This document shows positions 53,043 to 61,290 of a DNA stretch of 64,000 bases, piece by piece. Positions within the stretch are counted from its first letter, which is position 1; the number at the start of each line of letters is the position of its first letter. The DNA is from Leptospira sp. GIMC2001 (lineage in GTDB: Bacteria; Spirochaetota; Leptospiria; Leptospirales; Leptospiraceae): the NCBI RefSeq assembly GCF_028462125.1, contig NZ_CP115467.1:186001-250000 (forward strand), written 5' to 3'. Position numbers and translations under genes: made by a program. The notes under the pieces were generated by a model. It had not been told where the DNA came from, made no database searches, and saw only the letters and a list, made by a program, of their open reading frames with translations.

Positions 53043-54917
53043 TTATAATGGTATTTTTCTTGTGGTCTGAATATAATCATTGTGTACAACATATTCTGGA
53101 ACCAATTCTTGAAATAGTTTATATATTTCTGCATCTTTGTTTGCTTTTGCCATGCTAAACATTGTATTCAATTTATTCTGGAACAAAAGAAGGTTGTATG
53201 ATTGGAGTGGCGCTGCAATTCTGATTTTCGGATGGTGGGTTTTCTTGATTCCTTCTTGATCAAGCATCAATTCTTCGAATAGCTTCTCACCTGGTCTAAG
53301 ACCAGTATATTCAATCTTAATGTCTTTGTTTGGAGTGTAGCCAGAGAGCCGAATCATCTCTTCTGCAAGATTGGATATTCTTACAGGTTCTCCCATATCC
53401 AAAATAAAAATCTCTCCATGCTCACCCATGGAACCAGCCTGCAAAACCAATTGGCTTGCTTCTGAAATTGTCATAAAATAGCGAATGATATCTGGATGAG
53501 TGACAGTGACCGGTCCACCACGTTTGATCTGCTCTCTAAACCTCGGGATAACAGAACCATTAGATCCCAAAACATTCCCAAACCTTACTGTTATAAATTT
53601 TGTTCTTGAGTTAACAGAAATATGTTGCAAATACAATTCGGCTACCCTTTTGGATACACCCATTATATTGACAGGGTTGACTGCTTTGTCTGTCGAGATA
53701 AGAACAAATCGTTCAACTCCCGTTAGCCGAGAAACGTCCGCCAGGTTTTTGGTTCCCATAACATTATTCAACACAGCTTCACTGGAATTGATCTCCATCA
53801 TCGGGACATGCTTGTAAGCGGCCGAATGAAAAACAACTTGAGGTTGGTGGACTTCAAATACATGTGATAGTCTTGATAAATTTTTTACATCAGCAACAAC
53901 CGGATGGATCTTAGTCTTGTTTGTAAATCGATTGCGCATTTCATATTCGATTTCATAGAGCGGAGTCTCAGCTGCATCCAGAAGAATCAATGTTTCGGGC
54001 TCGAAATACATGACTTGACGACACAACTCACTTCCAATCGATCCGCCGGCACCCGTAATGAGGATACGCTTTCCTTTTAAGTAAGATTGAATATTCTCAA
54101 CTTCTAATTTTACAGTAGATCTCCCCAGTAAATCTTCCACTTCAACTTCTCTAAGCTGCTTGATTTTAGGTGCATCCAACAGGAGTTCACCTAACCCAGG
54201 TAATATTTTAAAGGGAACTTGGCATTTATCACAGATTTTTACAACCTGCGTAACAAATTTTCCGTCAGGATGTGACATTGTGATAATGACTTGCTGGACG
54301 GAATTTGACCGAATCGCATCTTCTAGAACATCTAAATTTCCGAGAATTGGAACTCCTTGTATATGACCTCCAATTTTGCCTTGGTCTTCATCGATGAAAC
54401 CGACTGGCTGAAAATTCAATTCTTTATGTCGACGGATCTCGCCCAAGAAGGTTGCGCCAAGTTTGCCTGCACCGACCAAAATTACAGGCTTTGTTCCTGC
54501 AGTATTTCGATTCGCCTTGAAAATCTCATCTCGAATCATTCTCCAAGAAAAAGAACGAATGCAGAGAAAACTTAACAATAATAATGTGTCTAGAATCGGA
54601 ACCATTCTGGAAAGCTGTGAAAATCTATTGTAGAAGAGCAGCATGGTCGTCGATACCAAAGAAGAGAGAAGGGTAGTCTTGATGATTTCGACTAAGTCAT
54701 GAATGGATGCATAAGACCAGATTGACCGGTAGATCCCGGAGAGTAGAAAAATGACAGAGCGAACGCTAACAACAATTACGAGTGAAGTAAAAAATAAATT
54801 TCTATCCTCCAAAAAAGAAAAATTTTCGTATCGGATCCAATGGGCGAGGAAAAAAGATACGACCATAAAGACAAAATCAAATGGGAAAACTAAATATCTT
54901 CTACTGAAATTACTCAT
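53043..54917 (-). CDS. UDP-GlcNAc 4,6-dehydratase, PglF/FlaA1/CapD type
   Basis: A 624-residue membrane dehydratase. Four or five helices fill about 1-140. A CoA-binding-like domain follows (ILVGAGKLGATFLGEIRRH, about 150-260), then the catalytic SDR domain with GAGGSIGSELCR (about 285), AAYKHVPMME and STDKAVNPVNIMGVSK. In this family the Tyr is replaced by Met next to the Asp-Lys pair, exactly as here. It makes the UDP-4-keto-6-deoxy-sugar used for glycan or protein glycosylation. It is not next to the 9-15 kb glycan operon but could serve the same pathway. Confidence 0.9.
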   Translation of the reverse strand: MSNFSRRYLVFPFDFVFMVVSFFLAHWIRYENFSFLEDRNLFFTSLVIVVSVRSVIFLLSGIYRSIWSYASIHDLVEIIKTTLLSSLVSTTMLLFYNRFSQLSRMVPILDTLLLLSFLCIRSFSWRMIRDEIFKANRNTAGTKPVILVGAGKLGATFLGEIRRHKELNFQPVGFIDEDQGKIGGHIQGVPILGNLDVLEDAIRSNSVQQVIITMSHPDGKFVTQVVKICDKCQVPFKILPGLGELLLDAPKIKQLREVEVEDLLGRSTVKLEVENIQSYLKGKRILITGAGGSIGSELCRQVMYFEPETLILLDAAETPLYEIEYEMRNRFTNKTKIHPVVADVKNLSRLSHVFEVHQPQVVFHSAAYKHVPMMEINSSEAVLNNVMGTKNLADVSRLTGVERFVLISTDKAVNPVNIMGVSKRVAELYLQHISVNSRTKFITVRFGNVLGSNGSVIPRFREQIKRGGPVTVTHPDIIRYFMTISEASQLVLQAGSMGEHGEIFILDMGEPVRISNLAEEMIRLSGYTPNKDIKIEYTGLRPGEKLFEELMLDQEGIKKTHHPKIRIAAPLQSYNLLLFQNKLNTMFSMAKANKDAEIYKLFQELVPEYVVHNDYIQTTRKIPL

Positions 54918-55013
54918 AATAGTGTTTCGTAGTTCATTCTCAACAATGCAGAAAGCTTGTAAACAAAAGAAGAAAAGAATTGACTCTAAAATCTCACAAA
55001 GGATACAATTTCA

Positions 55014-55499
55014 ATGTTGAAATCTACAATTATTAATTTGCAAGGGATACTTTCTGCCGATTTGGGTTCAGAATTTTATCTTGAGACGAAGAAACTCTTT
55101 TCAGAAGACCGCTATCTAGTTCTATTGGACGCACAGGAATTGAAGTCTATCGATGAAATCGGAATTGGTTTTTTGGAGAAAACTGCGTCCGCTGCCAAAA
55201 ATTCCGGAAGCCAGATTGCTATTTGCAATTTAGCACCCTCACTTATAAAGATTTGGAATGAATCCAATCTAGAAAGTTTGATTCCGAGCTTTCAGACTAG
55301 ATCTGACGCAATCCAACACTTGGAACAATTTATCCATGCTCCTTCTCAGAAAAATACGGATCCGAGCTTGGTATATTGTCCTGCATGCTCTGTCCTGCTA
55401 CGAATCAAGAATTTTGGAAATAACTCATGCCCAGCTTGCGGAAATAAATTCTATATCCAGCAAAATGGACATTTGACTTCTTACGAAAAATTAGCATAA
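55014..55499 (+). CDS. STAS-domain protein with C-terminal zinc ribbon
   Basis: A 161-residue protein. Residues 1-105 form a STAS fold (IINLQGILSADLGSE, then LVLLDAQELKSIDEIGIG). The phosphorylated Ser of anti-sigma antagonists is expected in D-S-S-G, but the sequence reads D47-E48-I49-G50, so it cannot be controlled by that phosphorylation. A zinc ribbon follows (VYCPACSVLL and NSCPACGNKF). It may bind a partner rather than act as a switch. A Shine-Dalgarno AAAGGA is eleven bases upstream. It diverges from the dehydratase gene and is 8 bases from the convergent thioesterase. Confidence 0.75.
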   Translation: MLKSTIINLQGILSADLGSEFYLETKKLFSEDRYLVLLDAQELKSIDEIGIGFLEKTASAAKNSGSQIAICNLAPSLIKIWNESNLESLIPSFQTRSDAIQHLEQFIHAPSQKNTDPSLVYCPACSVLLRIKNFGNNSCPACGNKFYIQQNGHLTSYEKLA

Positions 55500-55507
55500 G
55501 CGAAGGT

Positions 55508-56398
55508 CTATTCCAGTCTGTATTTTTTCGTTTTGTCATAAAATTCTTGAGGGACTCGGCAGGGCTTAGACGCCGACAATTTGACAAAAAGCTGTTCGTC
55601 TCTCATACTAGCGAGCAATTTCCCATTGGCATCCCGAATGTCTTGCCTGAAGTAGAAACGGATTTTCTCAATTGAATCAATCCAGCTTTCCATAGTGATG
55701 ATGGTTCCAGGTTCTGGAAGTTCAAAAATTTGAATATTCGCATTCATAAAAAATGTTGTTACATCGATTTCCATGTCTGCACCTATTCCAAAAACTTCCT
55801 TAAAGAACAAAAACCTTCCTTCTTCGAAAAACTTCCAAACTGCAACAGACGATAACGTCCAAAATATATTTAGATCATTGAATGGAACTTTTATAGAATG
55901 AGTCAACGGAGTTAATTGTTCTGGCCTCGTATTCATTTGGATATTGAGCGTGTGATATTCCAGTTGCGATGGGTCAATCTCAATCTTTTTTCCAGCAGAT
56001 TCGTCTATTAGATTATTCGGATCTATACGCAAAGATTTTACTTGCAAAGGTTGATTTTTATTATCCATTAAATAAGAATTCGATTTTAAATCACATACAG
56101 CCTTCCCATCCTTATCTTCAATTAGATGATTCCAATGAATGAGCCCCGATGAATCTTGGTAAGCACTAGTACGAACTTTTAACTTAGAACCAGCAAATTG
56201 TTGGTTGAGGAAGCGAACAGTGGTTTCATTTGCGATAACTTTGTATTTCAATTTTAAAAGTTCGTGAATTGACAATCCTATCGAATCTAGAAGATCCATT
56301 CTACCTGCGTATGCAAAGTTCTCGTATGTTCTGCTAGTCACATGACGATTATAATCCAAGTCAAAAACTTGCGTTTCAATAAATATTTCTTTATACAT
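55508..56398 (-). CDS. Double hot-dog acyl-CoA/ACP thioesterase-like
   Basis: A 296-residue protein with two hot-dog domains (about 1-120 and 155-290). The first begins FDLDYNRHVTSRTYENFAYA, where Asp and Asn-His are the catalytic type of 4-hydroxybenzoyl-CoA thioesterases. The second keeps VPFNDLNIFWTL but with altered polar residues, so may be structural. It cleaves an acyl thioester; chain length is unknown. It is 9 bases downstream of a TetR gene on the same strand and so is likely under its control. Confidence 0.8.
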   Translation of the reverse strand: MYKEIFIETQVFDLDYNRHVTSRTYENFAYAGRMDLLDSIGLSIHELLKLKYKVIANETTVRFLNQQFAGSKLKVRTSAYQDSSGLIHWNHLIEDKDGKAVCDLKSNSYLMDNKNQPLQVKSLRIDPNNLIDESAGKKIEIDPSQLEYHTLNIQMNTRPEQLTPLTHSIKVPFNDLNIFWTLSSVAVWKFFEEGRFLFFKEVFGIGADMEIDVTTFFMNANIQIFELPEPGTIITMESWIDSIEKIRFYFRQDIRDANGKLLASMRDEQLFVKLSASKPCRVPQEFYDKTKKYRLE

Positions 56399-56407
56399 AA
56401 ATGTTCC

Positions 56408-56992
56408 TTATTCTGAATATAGTCTGCCCGCTATTAAAACAAGATCATCAATGGCATTTGAATCTCCTGTAAGTCGCCAAGTTTGCATTACGCCTTCATA
56501 AACAGAAAAAAGCAATCTTGCCTCTACTTTTGGATTGATGGAATCTGAGATCAGTCCTTTCTTCTTAGCCTCCAGAAGATATTTTTCTAAAATTTGAAGC
56601 GTACGAGATGTTACATCCTTTATATCTAAGAGAATATCTGGAGCCTTATCTGCTATTTGCGATCTAAAATTTGCCATTGCACAACCGTGGATGTTATGCT
56701 GCTTGGCTTCTCGTTTCAAAAATTTACACCAATATTTAACAAAGTCACGAGGGTTTGAATAACGATTTGCAAGACCTTCTAGAAGCATAAGATTTTCTCG
56801 GGTATACTCGCGTAGAATGCATCTTCCTAATTCTTCTTTAGAAGGAAAATGTTGATAGAGACTCGCTTTGACAGTTTCGGCCTCTGATACAATTTGATTC
56901 AACCCAGTCTCACCATATCCTTGGCTTAGAAATAATTTTTTGGAAGTTTGGATGATTCGATCCCGCGTACTCAATTTATTCGCTTTTGACAT
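56408..56992 (-). CDS. TetR-family regulator, LmrA/YxaF-like
   Basis: A 194-residue TetR protein. The helix-turn-helix is at about 30-55 (GLNQIVSEAETVKASLYQHF, PSKEEL). The C-terminal domain has GCAMANFRSQIAD, typical of the LmrA/YxaF group. A strong Shine-Dalgarno (AAGGAGGG) precedes it. It faces a nitroreductase gene with a candidate operator between at 57041-57062, and precedes a thioesterase, so it probably controls both in response to an electrophile or fatty compound. The ligand is inferred from the family. Confidence 0.88.
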   Translation of the reverse strand: MSKANKLSTRDRIIQTSKKLFLSQGYGETGLNQIVSEAETVKASLYQHFPSKEELGRCILREYTRENLMLLEGLANRYSNPRDFVKYWCKFLKREAKQHNIHGCAMANFRSQIADKAPDILLDIKDVTSRTLQILEKYLLEAKKKGLISDSINPKVEARLLFSVYEGVMQTWRLTGDSNAIDDLVLIAGRLYSE

Positions 56993-57040
56993 TTGAACAT
57001 CCCTCCTTAGAAATTATTGAAGTTATAGTAAATTTTATTT

Positions 57041-57062
57041 ACATACATACCGGTCAGTCTAT
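57041..57062. promoter_or_regulatory. Candidate TetR-type operator
   Basis: ACATACATACCGGTCAGTCTAT is a near-palindrome around ACCGGT, of the form known for NemR and LmrA-like repressors (CCGGTC and AGTCTA arms). It lies between the divergent TetR and nitroreductase genes. Matching arms are GGT, GT and T positions only. Confidence 0.5.
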
Positions 57063-57114
57063 TTTTGGTGACAGGATCATTTTGTCTATATTTTTTTATT
57101 AGGAGTTATATACT

Positions 57115-57807
57115 ATGGAAGAGTTTATAAATGTTGAGGAAAAGGCGATATCTGTCGCTGAGGCCATTATTACCAGACATAGCGTGCGAGAATTCAGCCA
57201 AAAAGCAATCGAACAATCCGTTTGGGACGAATTACTGAATTTGAGCAAGCGAGCACCTAGTTGGAAAAATTCTCAACCCTGGAAACTGAGAATTCTGCAG
57301 GGCAAGAGTAAGAACAAGATGGCAGAATCATTGGTTAATGCAGCCAAGGCGGGTCCGCCGAGTCCTGAAAACCCATGGCCAGAAAATTACCCTGCTGATG
57401 CCAAAAGAAGAATGTTTGATCTTGGCATGAAAATATATGGGGTGGCAGGAATTGATCGCAAAGACAAAGCTGCACGAGATCAATTCATGTTGAACAATTT
57501 TAAATTTTTTGATGCCCCGGCCGCAATATTTATCACAACTACTTTCGATTTAAACTTCTATGTTGGAATCGATATTGGATGCTTCTTGCAAACAATCCTA
57601 TTGTCAGCACGTGCGCTTGGGCTAGGCACTTGTCCTCAAGCAGCACTTGGAGCTTTTCCTGATGTAGTAAGAAAAGAATTGGAATTGCAACCAGAAGAGA
57701 AAGTTATCTGCGGATTGAGCATTGGTTACCCCAAAGAAGAATCACAACTAAATCGCTACCACACACCCCGCGAACCCTTAGAAAACATGGTTCAATTTTA
57801 TAATTGA
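57115..57807 (+). CDS. Nitroreductase family flavoprotein
   Basis: A 230-residue FMN-dependent nitroreductase: RHSVREFSQKAI (FMN phosphate contacts), APSWKNSQPWKLRIL, DIGCFLQTILLSARALGLGT and a GYPKEES end. It uses NAD(P)H to reduce nitroaromatics or quinones. AGGAG lies nine bases before the ATG. It diverges from the TetR gene across a candidate operator. It is followed by a perfect 33-base hairpin that likely ends its transcript. Confidence 0.9.
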   Translation: MEEFINVEEKAISVAEAIITRHSVREFSQKAIEQSVWDELLNLSKRAPSWKNSQPWKLRILQGKSKNKMAESLVNAAKAGPPSPENPWPENYPADAKRRMFDLGMKIYGVAGIDRKDKAARDQFMLNNFKFFDAPAAIFITTTFDLNFYVGIDIGCFLQTILLSARALGLGTCPQAALGAFPDVVRKELELQPEEKVICGLSIGYPKEESQLNRYHTPREPLENMVQFYN

Positions 57808-57816
57808 CGATCATAG

Positions 57817-57849
57817 ATGGGTTAGGAAATATATTATTTCCTAACCCAT
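57817..57849 (+). terminator. Perfect hairpin, probable terminator
   Basis: A 15-base arm starting ATGGGTTAGGAAATA pairs perfectly with its complement across a three-base loop. It follows the nitroreductase stop by nine bases. No T-run follows, so Rho-independent action is not certain. Confidence 0.6.
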
Positions 57850-57873
57850 TAAAGTAACCACTCTGGAGAATCT

Positions 57874-58191
57874 ATGTATAAATTGATTGCATTAGGATTT
57901 TGTATTTTCATGGGCATGACAGCAGTATCTCTCGGCTTTGGGGCAATTTATCCACCACTGAATTCTGTTGCAAAACCACTTGTATGTCCTAATGGGGAAA
58001 TGACTTATAATAGAAGTTTCTCCAATCCGCTTCCTGGTAAAACTTATATCCAGGCAATTTGGCTCTGTGAAGATCCTCAGGGAAGCATCCAACCCATTAG
58101 CAATTTTCTCATAGCTCTATATGCTGGAATTTTTTATGGTTTCCTAATATATATTTTTTTCTGGATGATCATTAAGCTCCGTAGAAAATAA
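57874..58191 (+). CDS. Small two-helix membrane protein
   Basis: A 105-residue protein with helices at about 3-26 and 78-100, and a small extracytoplasmic loop with two cysteines (LVCPNGEM and LCEDPQG). GGAG lies five bases before the ATG. I do not recognise the family. It stands between the nitroreductase terminator and the convergent 58255 gene and may have its own promoter. Confidence 0.6.
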   Translation: MYKLIALGFCIFMGMTAVSLGFGAIYPPLNSVAKPLVCPNGEMTYNRSFSNPLPGKTYIQAIWLCEDPQGSIQPISNFLIALYAGIFYGFLIYIFFWMIIKLRRK

Positions 58192-58254
58192 AATCCGTTG
58201 AATTATTCACTCAAGCTTTCATTAACTCATAAATAGATTCTAATATTCTACATT

Positions 58255-58671
58255 TCATTTTTCAATTTCCTGTTTTCTCATTTTATCGATAAAATCAACT
58301 CCGAAGCTTAATTTTTTTGCAAGAGGAGAAGCTGGATCTATTACCCTCCAAAAAGGTATAACCTCATCTATTGGAAATCCGTTGGTAATTCTTTCCATTT
58401 CGCGTTCCGCTATCACTCGTGTAAAAATTCCCGTAGTAACAGGGCAAGTAAAGTCCGCATTTTTTGATTTAGCTAGCTTTTGGCGGAGTTCCTTAATAGT
58501 TAGAAATTTACCTTTTCTAATTTTTTTAATTTCGGAACCAATTTTTTTCGGATTAGAGATCAAAAGTCTACTTCCTTCAGGAACATCCGCAAACCGTTTC
58601 GTTAATATCTCTATTTTTTCCTCCGTTTGAGACTGATATTTTTCTTCCCAAGTTTTGATTTTATTTCCCAT
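58255..58671 (-). CDS. Small protein, possibly alkyltransferase-like
   Basis: A 138-residue soluble protein. The block TCPVTTGIFTRVIAE and a later PFWRVIDP recall proteins with an ATL/MGMT-like DNA-binding fold, but the usual Cys motif (PCHR) is not present. The N-terminus is charged and helical. Its start overlaps the SRPBCC gene's end by 11 bases, so it is the last gene of the AraC operon. I offer the family only as a possibility. Confidence 0.5.
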   Translation of the reverse strand: MGNKIKTWEEKYQSQTEEKIEILTKRFADVPEGSRLLISNPKKIGSEIKKIRKGKFLTIKELRQKLAKSKNADFTCPVTTGIFTRVIAEREMERITNGFPIDEVIPFWRVIDPASPLAKKLSFGVDFIDKMRKQEIEK

Positions 58672-59176
58672 TTTGCCTCTCCAATTCTGTTTTCAAGTCT
58701 GCTAGATATAGATCCATTGTAGAGTTTAGATCAATAAATATTTTCGCAAAAATTCGCATCCAAGGGGAAGGGTAACTTACTGATTCAACGAAATCTATTT
58801 CCGTTTGACTATCATTCAATGATTTAAAGGAACCAGTCCAAGTAGCAGAAAATCCTTTAGTTTCAACGATCTCCATTTTCCATGCGATCGATTCTTGGAT
58901 TGATACAGTTCTGAATTTGATTTGAGGACCAGATTTCGGGTATTCTATCCATATTTCTTTGGCTTTAGTAGTATCTAATACTTCAATATTATTGATATCA
59001 GATCTCCAATTTTCTTGTCCTTTGATATCTCGGACTGTTTCCCAGACGCGGATTATCGGGTGATTCAAAATTTCCGATTTCTGAAATTTCAAGTTTTCTG
59101 GCAATGTCAGTCCCCAGGCATACAGCAATCCAATAAGACTCATAACCGAAATTGCTACTACAATCATTGTTTTCAT
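58661..59176 (-). CDS. SRPBCC (START-like) exported protein
   Basis: A 171-residue protein with an N-terminal hydrophobic segment (about 3-22) and a START/polyketide-cyclase fold: a HPIIRVWETVRDIKGQENW helix region, KIEIEY-like strands, and a long C-terminal helix. Members bind hydrophobic ligands. AGGAG precedes the ATG. It lies downstream of the AraC gene and overlaps the 58255 gene by 11 bases. Confidence 0.7.
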   Translation of the reverse strand: MKTMIVVAISVMSLIGLLYAWGLTLPENLKFQKSEILNHPIIRVWETVRDIKGQENWRSDINNIEVLDTTKAKEIWIEYPKSGPQIKFRTVSIQESIAWKMEIVETKGFSATWTGSFKSLNDSQTEIDFVESVSYPSPWMRIFAKIFIDLNSTMDLYLADLKTELERQNGK

Positions 59177-59238
59177 AATTCTCTCCTAATTCAATGATAA
59201 AGGTAACTTGGAATTTTGAGTTGACGAATCTTGCTTTT

Positions 59239-60099
59239 TTAAAGATTTTCAATCGGAATAAAAATGTCCGTGATACAGTCTTTTTCTCTATAAAAAATTG
59301 GACTTTGAATGTATTTCTCAAAAATCATTCCATCTACCAATCTATAGCGATCAGCCTTAAGAATTCCATCGTATATCAATGGATAAACGACATCTAAATA
59401 TTTAAATTCACTGGAATATCGAAATTTTAAATAATTTCCGGCTTCAATATATTTATTTATAAAGCTTTGAAATAAATCTCTGCTATCAATCGGGAACTCA
59501 TAACACGCATCTAATAAGAAACTTTCATCATCAGTGATATCTGGATTATTCAATATAATTCCATAAAAATTATCTTCCTTTGAAATTTTTCTTTTTTTAT
59601 TTATTAGTTTGACAAATTCTTTCCATGTCTTTCCGATTTTGTCGACCGAACTTGTATGTCTCATGCTTATTATGGGAATTGATTTCTCAATTCTCACAAC
59701 CTGTGGAGATGAAAGTTTCTCTTGAGCGATAGCCATTCGTTTGCTATCAGTTTTCTTTGCTTCAAGAAGCTTGGAAATATTTTTCTTCTTTCGAAATTTA
59801 TCAGGACTCAATCCAAAACTTGATTTAAATCTTCGAATAAAAGTCTCTGGATTCTCATAACCAACTTCAAAAGAAATATCTCCTATAGGAATTTCGGAAA
59901 CATGAAGCAGATGCGCCGCTCTTTCAAGCCTGATTTTTTCTTGGTATTCCCTGGGTGTATAGCCAGTTACTGCTTGAAAAATACGGTGGAAATGGAAAGG
60001 GGAGAAAAAAGAAGATTTAGCTATTGTTTCCAGCTTAAGCTTTTCTGAATAATTTTTCTCAATAAATGCTACAGCAAGTTGGACCGATTCGATCTGCAT
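59239..60099 (-). CDS. AraC-family regulator with GyrI-like ligand domain
   Basis: A 286-residue regulator. Two helix-turn-helix motifs fill the N-terminal 100 residues (LETIAKSSFFSPFHFHRIF and GDISFEVGYENPETFIRRFK). The C-terminal 150 residues are a GyrI/SbmC-like effector domain (KLINKKRKIS, then FYGIILNNPD). This is the Rob/MarA-like layout that answers to drugs or hydrophobic effectors. ATG 60099 is used, with GGAA 13 bases upstream; a TTG at 60114 is in frame. It diverges from the QOR-like gene over two perfect palindromes. It heads the three-gene run to 58255. Confidence 0.88.
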   Translation of the reverse strand: MQIESVQLAVAFIEKNYSEKLKLETIAKSSFFSPFHFHRIFQAVTGYTPREYQEKIRLERAAHLLHVSEIPIGDISFEVGYENPETFIRRFKSSFGLSPDKFRKKKNISKLLEAKKTDSKRMAIAQEKLSSPQVVRIEKSIPIISMRHTSSVDKIGKTWKEFVKLINKKRKISKEDNFYGIILNNPDITDDESFLLDACYEFPIDSRDLFQSFINKYIEAGNYLKFRYSSEFKYLDVVYPLIYDGILKADRYRLVDGMIFEKYIQSPIFYREKDCITDIFIPIENL

Positions 60100-60144
60100 T
60101 GAATTTGATTCCAAAAATAAGTATTTTTTTATCCTATTATAAAA

Positions 60145-60169
60145 TTTTAGTTTACAGTGTAAACTAAAA
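60145..60169. promoter_or_regulatory. Operator-like perfect palindrome, upstream copy
   Basis: TTTTAGTTTAC, AGT, GTAAACTAAAA is a perfect 11+3+11 palindrome between the divergent AraC and QOR-like genes. It shares the core TTAC-3-GTAA with the downstream copy. Confidence 0.6.
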
Positions 60170-60173
60170 ATCC

Positions 60174-60200
60174 TTGACAGAATTACGCGATACCAATAAT
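60174..60200 (+). promoter_or_regulatory. Candidate promoter for the QOR-like operon
   Basis: A perfect TTGACA at 60174-60179 has AATAAT at 60195-60200, 15 bases apart. The spacing is short. The two palindromes flank it, so a repressor or activator could act here. Confidence 0.4.
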
Positions 60201-60204
60201 GTCA

Positions 60205-60235
60205 AAATCTAGGCTTACGTTGTAAGCCTAGATTT
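60205..60235. promoter_or_regulatory. Operator-like perfect palindrome, downstream copy
   Basis: A 14-base arm starting AAATCTAGGCTTAC pairs perfectly with its complement across GTT. It lies after the candidate -10 and before the small leader ORF, so it could bind a regulator or form an RNA hairpin in the leader. Confidence 0.6.
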
Positions 60236-60274
60236 CAGTTTGATCAGTAGAGAATTGCTAAGGAGAATTTTTAA

Positions 60275-60352
60275 ATGTTGTTATTTTTACTTTCGATGCC
60301 ATTAAAAAACAAATCAGAACCAATCATTCAAAAAAAGGATAAGAAAAAATGA
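60275..60352 (+). CDS. Small ORF, 25 aa, coupled to QOR-like gene
   Basis: ATG 60275 follows AAGGAG at eight bases. The frame encodes MLLFLLSMPLKNKSEP and a Lys-rich end, and its TGA (60350-60352) overlaps the ATG of the next gene (ATGA). This suggests translational coupling. The hydrophobic start with Lys tail may be a small membrane peptide or a leader. No homology is claimed. Confidence 0.5.
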   Translation: MLLFLLSMPLKNKSEPIIQKKDKKK

Positions 60353-61281
60353 AAGTGATAATCTGCGAAAAATATGGACCTCCAGAAGTATTGAAAATTA
60401 CAGAGATCCCGAAGCCAAATCCCAAGTCCGATGAACTACTTGTCAGAATCAAGGCAACAGCCGTCAATTCTGGTGATGTGCGAGTAAGAGGACTCGCTGT
60501 GTCCGGATTTATGAAATTGATCATGCTCCTTGTTCTAGGATTTAATAAACCTAGTAAATCTATTCTTGGAACAGTCTTCTCTGGAGTAGTTGAAGAAGTT
60601 GGAAACAATGTTCATAAGTTCAAAATCGGGGACGAAGTGTTCGGAATGAGTGGATTCCAATTTGGAACATACGCTGAATATATTTGTATTAAGCAAGATT
60701 CAACTGTATGCTTAAAACCAATAAATGGAAGCTTTGAAGAGGCTGCTTCGATTGTATTCGGAGGTTCGAGTGCATACTATTTTCTCAAGAAGGCAGGTAT
60801 CGATATTTCTCCAAAGAAAGTCTTGATCTATGGGGCAACAGGCTCCGTCGGAATTGCGGCAGTGCAAATGGCAAAATACTACAATGCAGATATCACAGCC
60901 GTTTGCAGTGAAGCTGGTTTTGATTTAATTAAATCTTTAGGAATAAAAAATATATTAAATTATAACAACGACTTCATTGAACAGCTCTTTCAAACAGGAG
61001 AAAAATTCGATATTGTTTTCGATGCAGTTGGAAAGATATCAAAAAGAGATTGCGCAAAAATTCTATCAGCAAATTCAAAATTCATAACCGTCGGCGGATT
61101 GGATGTTGCAGATGAAACTTTACAGCAAATGGAATTCCTTAAGAAACTCTTTGAGGAAGGTTTCATCAAACCTGTGATAGATAAAATATTTAGTTTAGAT
61201 GAAATTGTAGAAGCACATAGATACGTCGATTCCGGAAGAAAGAAAGGAAATGTTGTCTTGAGAATTAATAATAATGAATAA
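60349..61281 (+). CDS. Zinc-free quinone oxidoreductase-like MDR enzyme
   Basis: A 310-residue medium-chain reductase. The family N-terminus KYGPPEVLKITEIPKP, the NSGDVRVRG region and the Rossmann loop IYGATGSVGIAAVQMAK are clear. No zinc-binding cysteines follow, so it is of the quinone-oxidoreductase type using NADPH. It may reduce quinones or alkenals. A small ORF overlaps its start. It is flanked by AraC and GST genes, which fits a xenobiotic response. It ends 9 bases before the convergent GST gene. Confidence 0.88.
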   Translation: MKVIICEKYGPPEVLKITEIPKPNPKSDELLVRIKATAVNSGDVRVRGLAVSGFMKLIMLLVLGFNKPSKSILGTVFSGVVEEVGNNVHKFKIGDEVFGMSGFQFGTYAEYICIKQDSTVCLKPINGSFEEAASIVFGGSSAYYFLKKAGIDISPKKVLIYGATGSVGIAAVQMAKYYNADITAVCSEAGFDLIKSLGIKNILNYNNDFIEQLFQTGEKFDIVFDAVGKISKRDCAKILSANSKFITVGGLDVADETLQQMEFLKKLFEEGFIKPVIDKIFSLDEIVEAHRYVDSGRKKGNVVLRINNNE

Positions 61282-61290
61282 GGGACTAAG

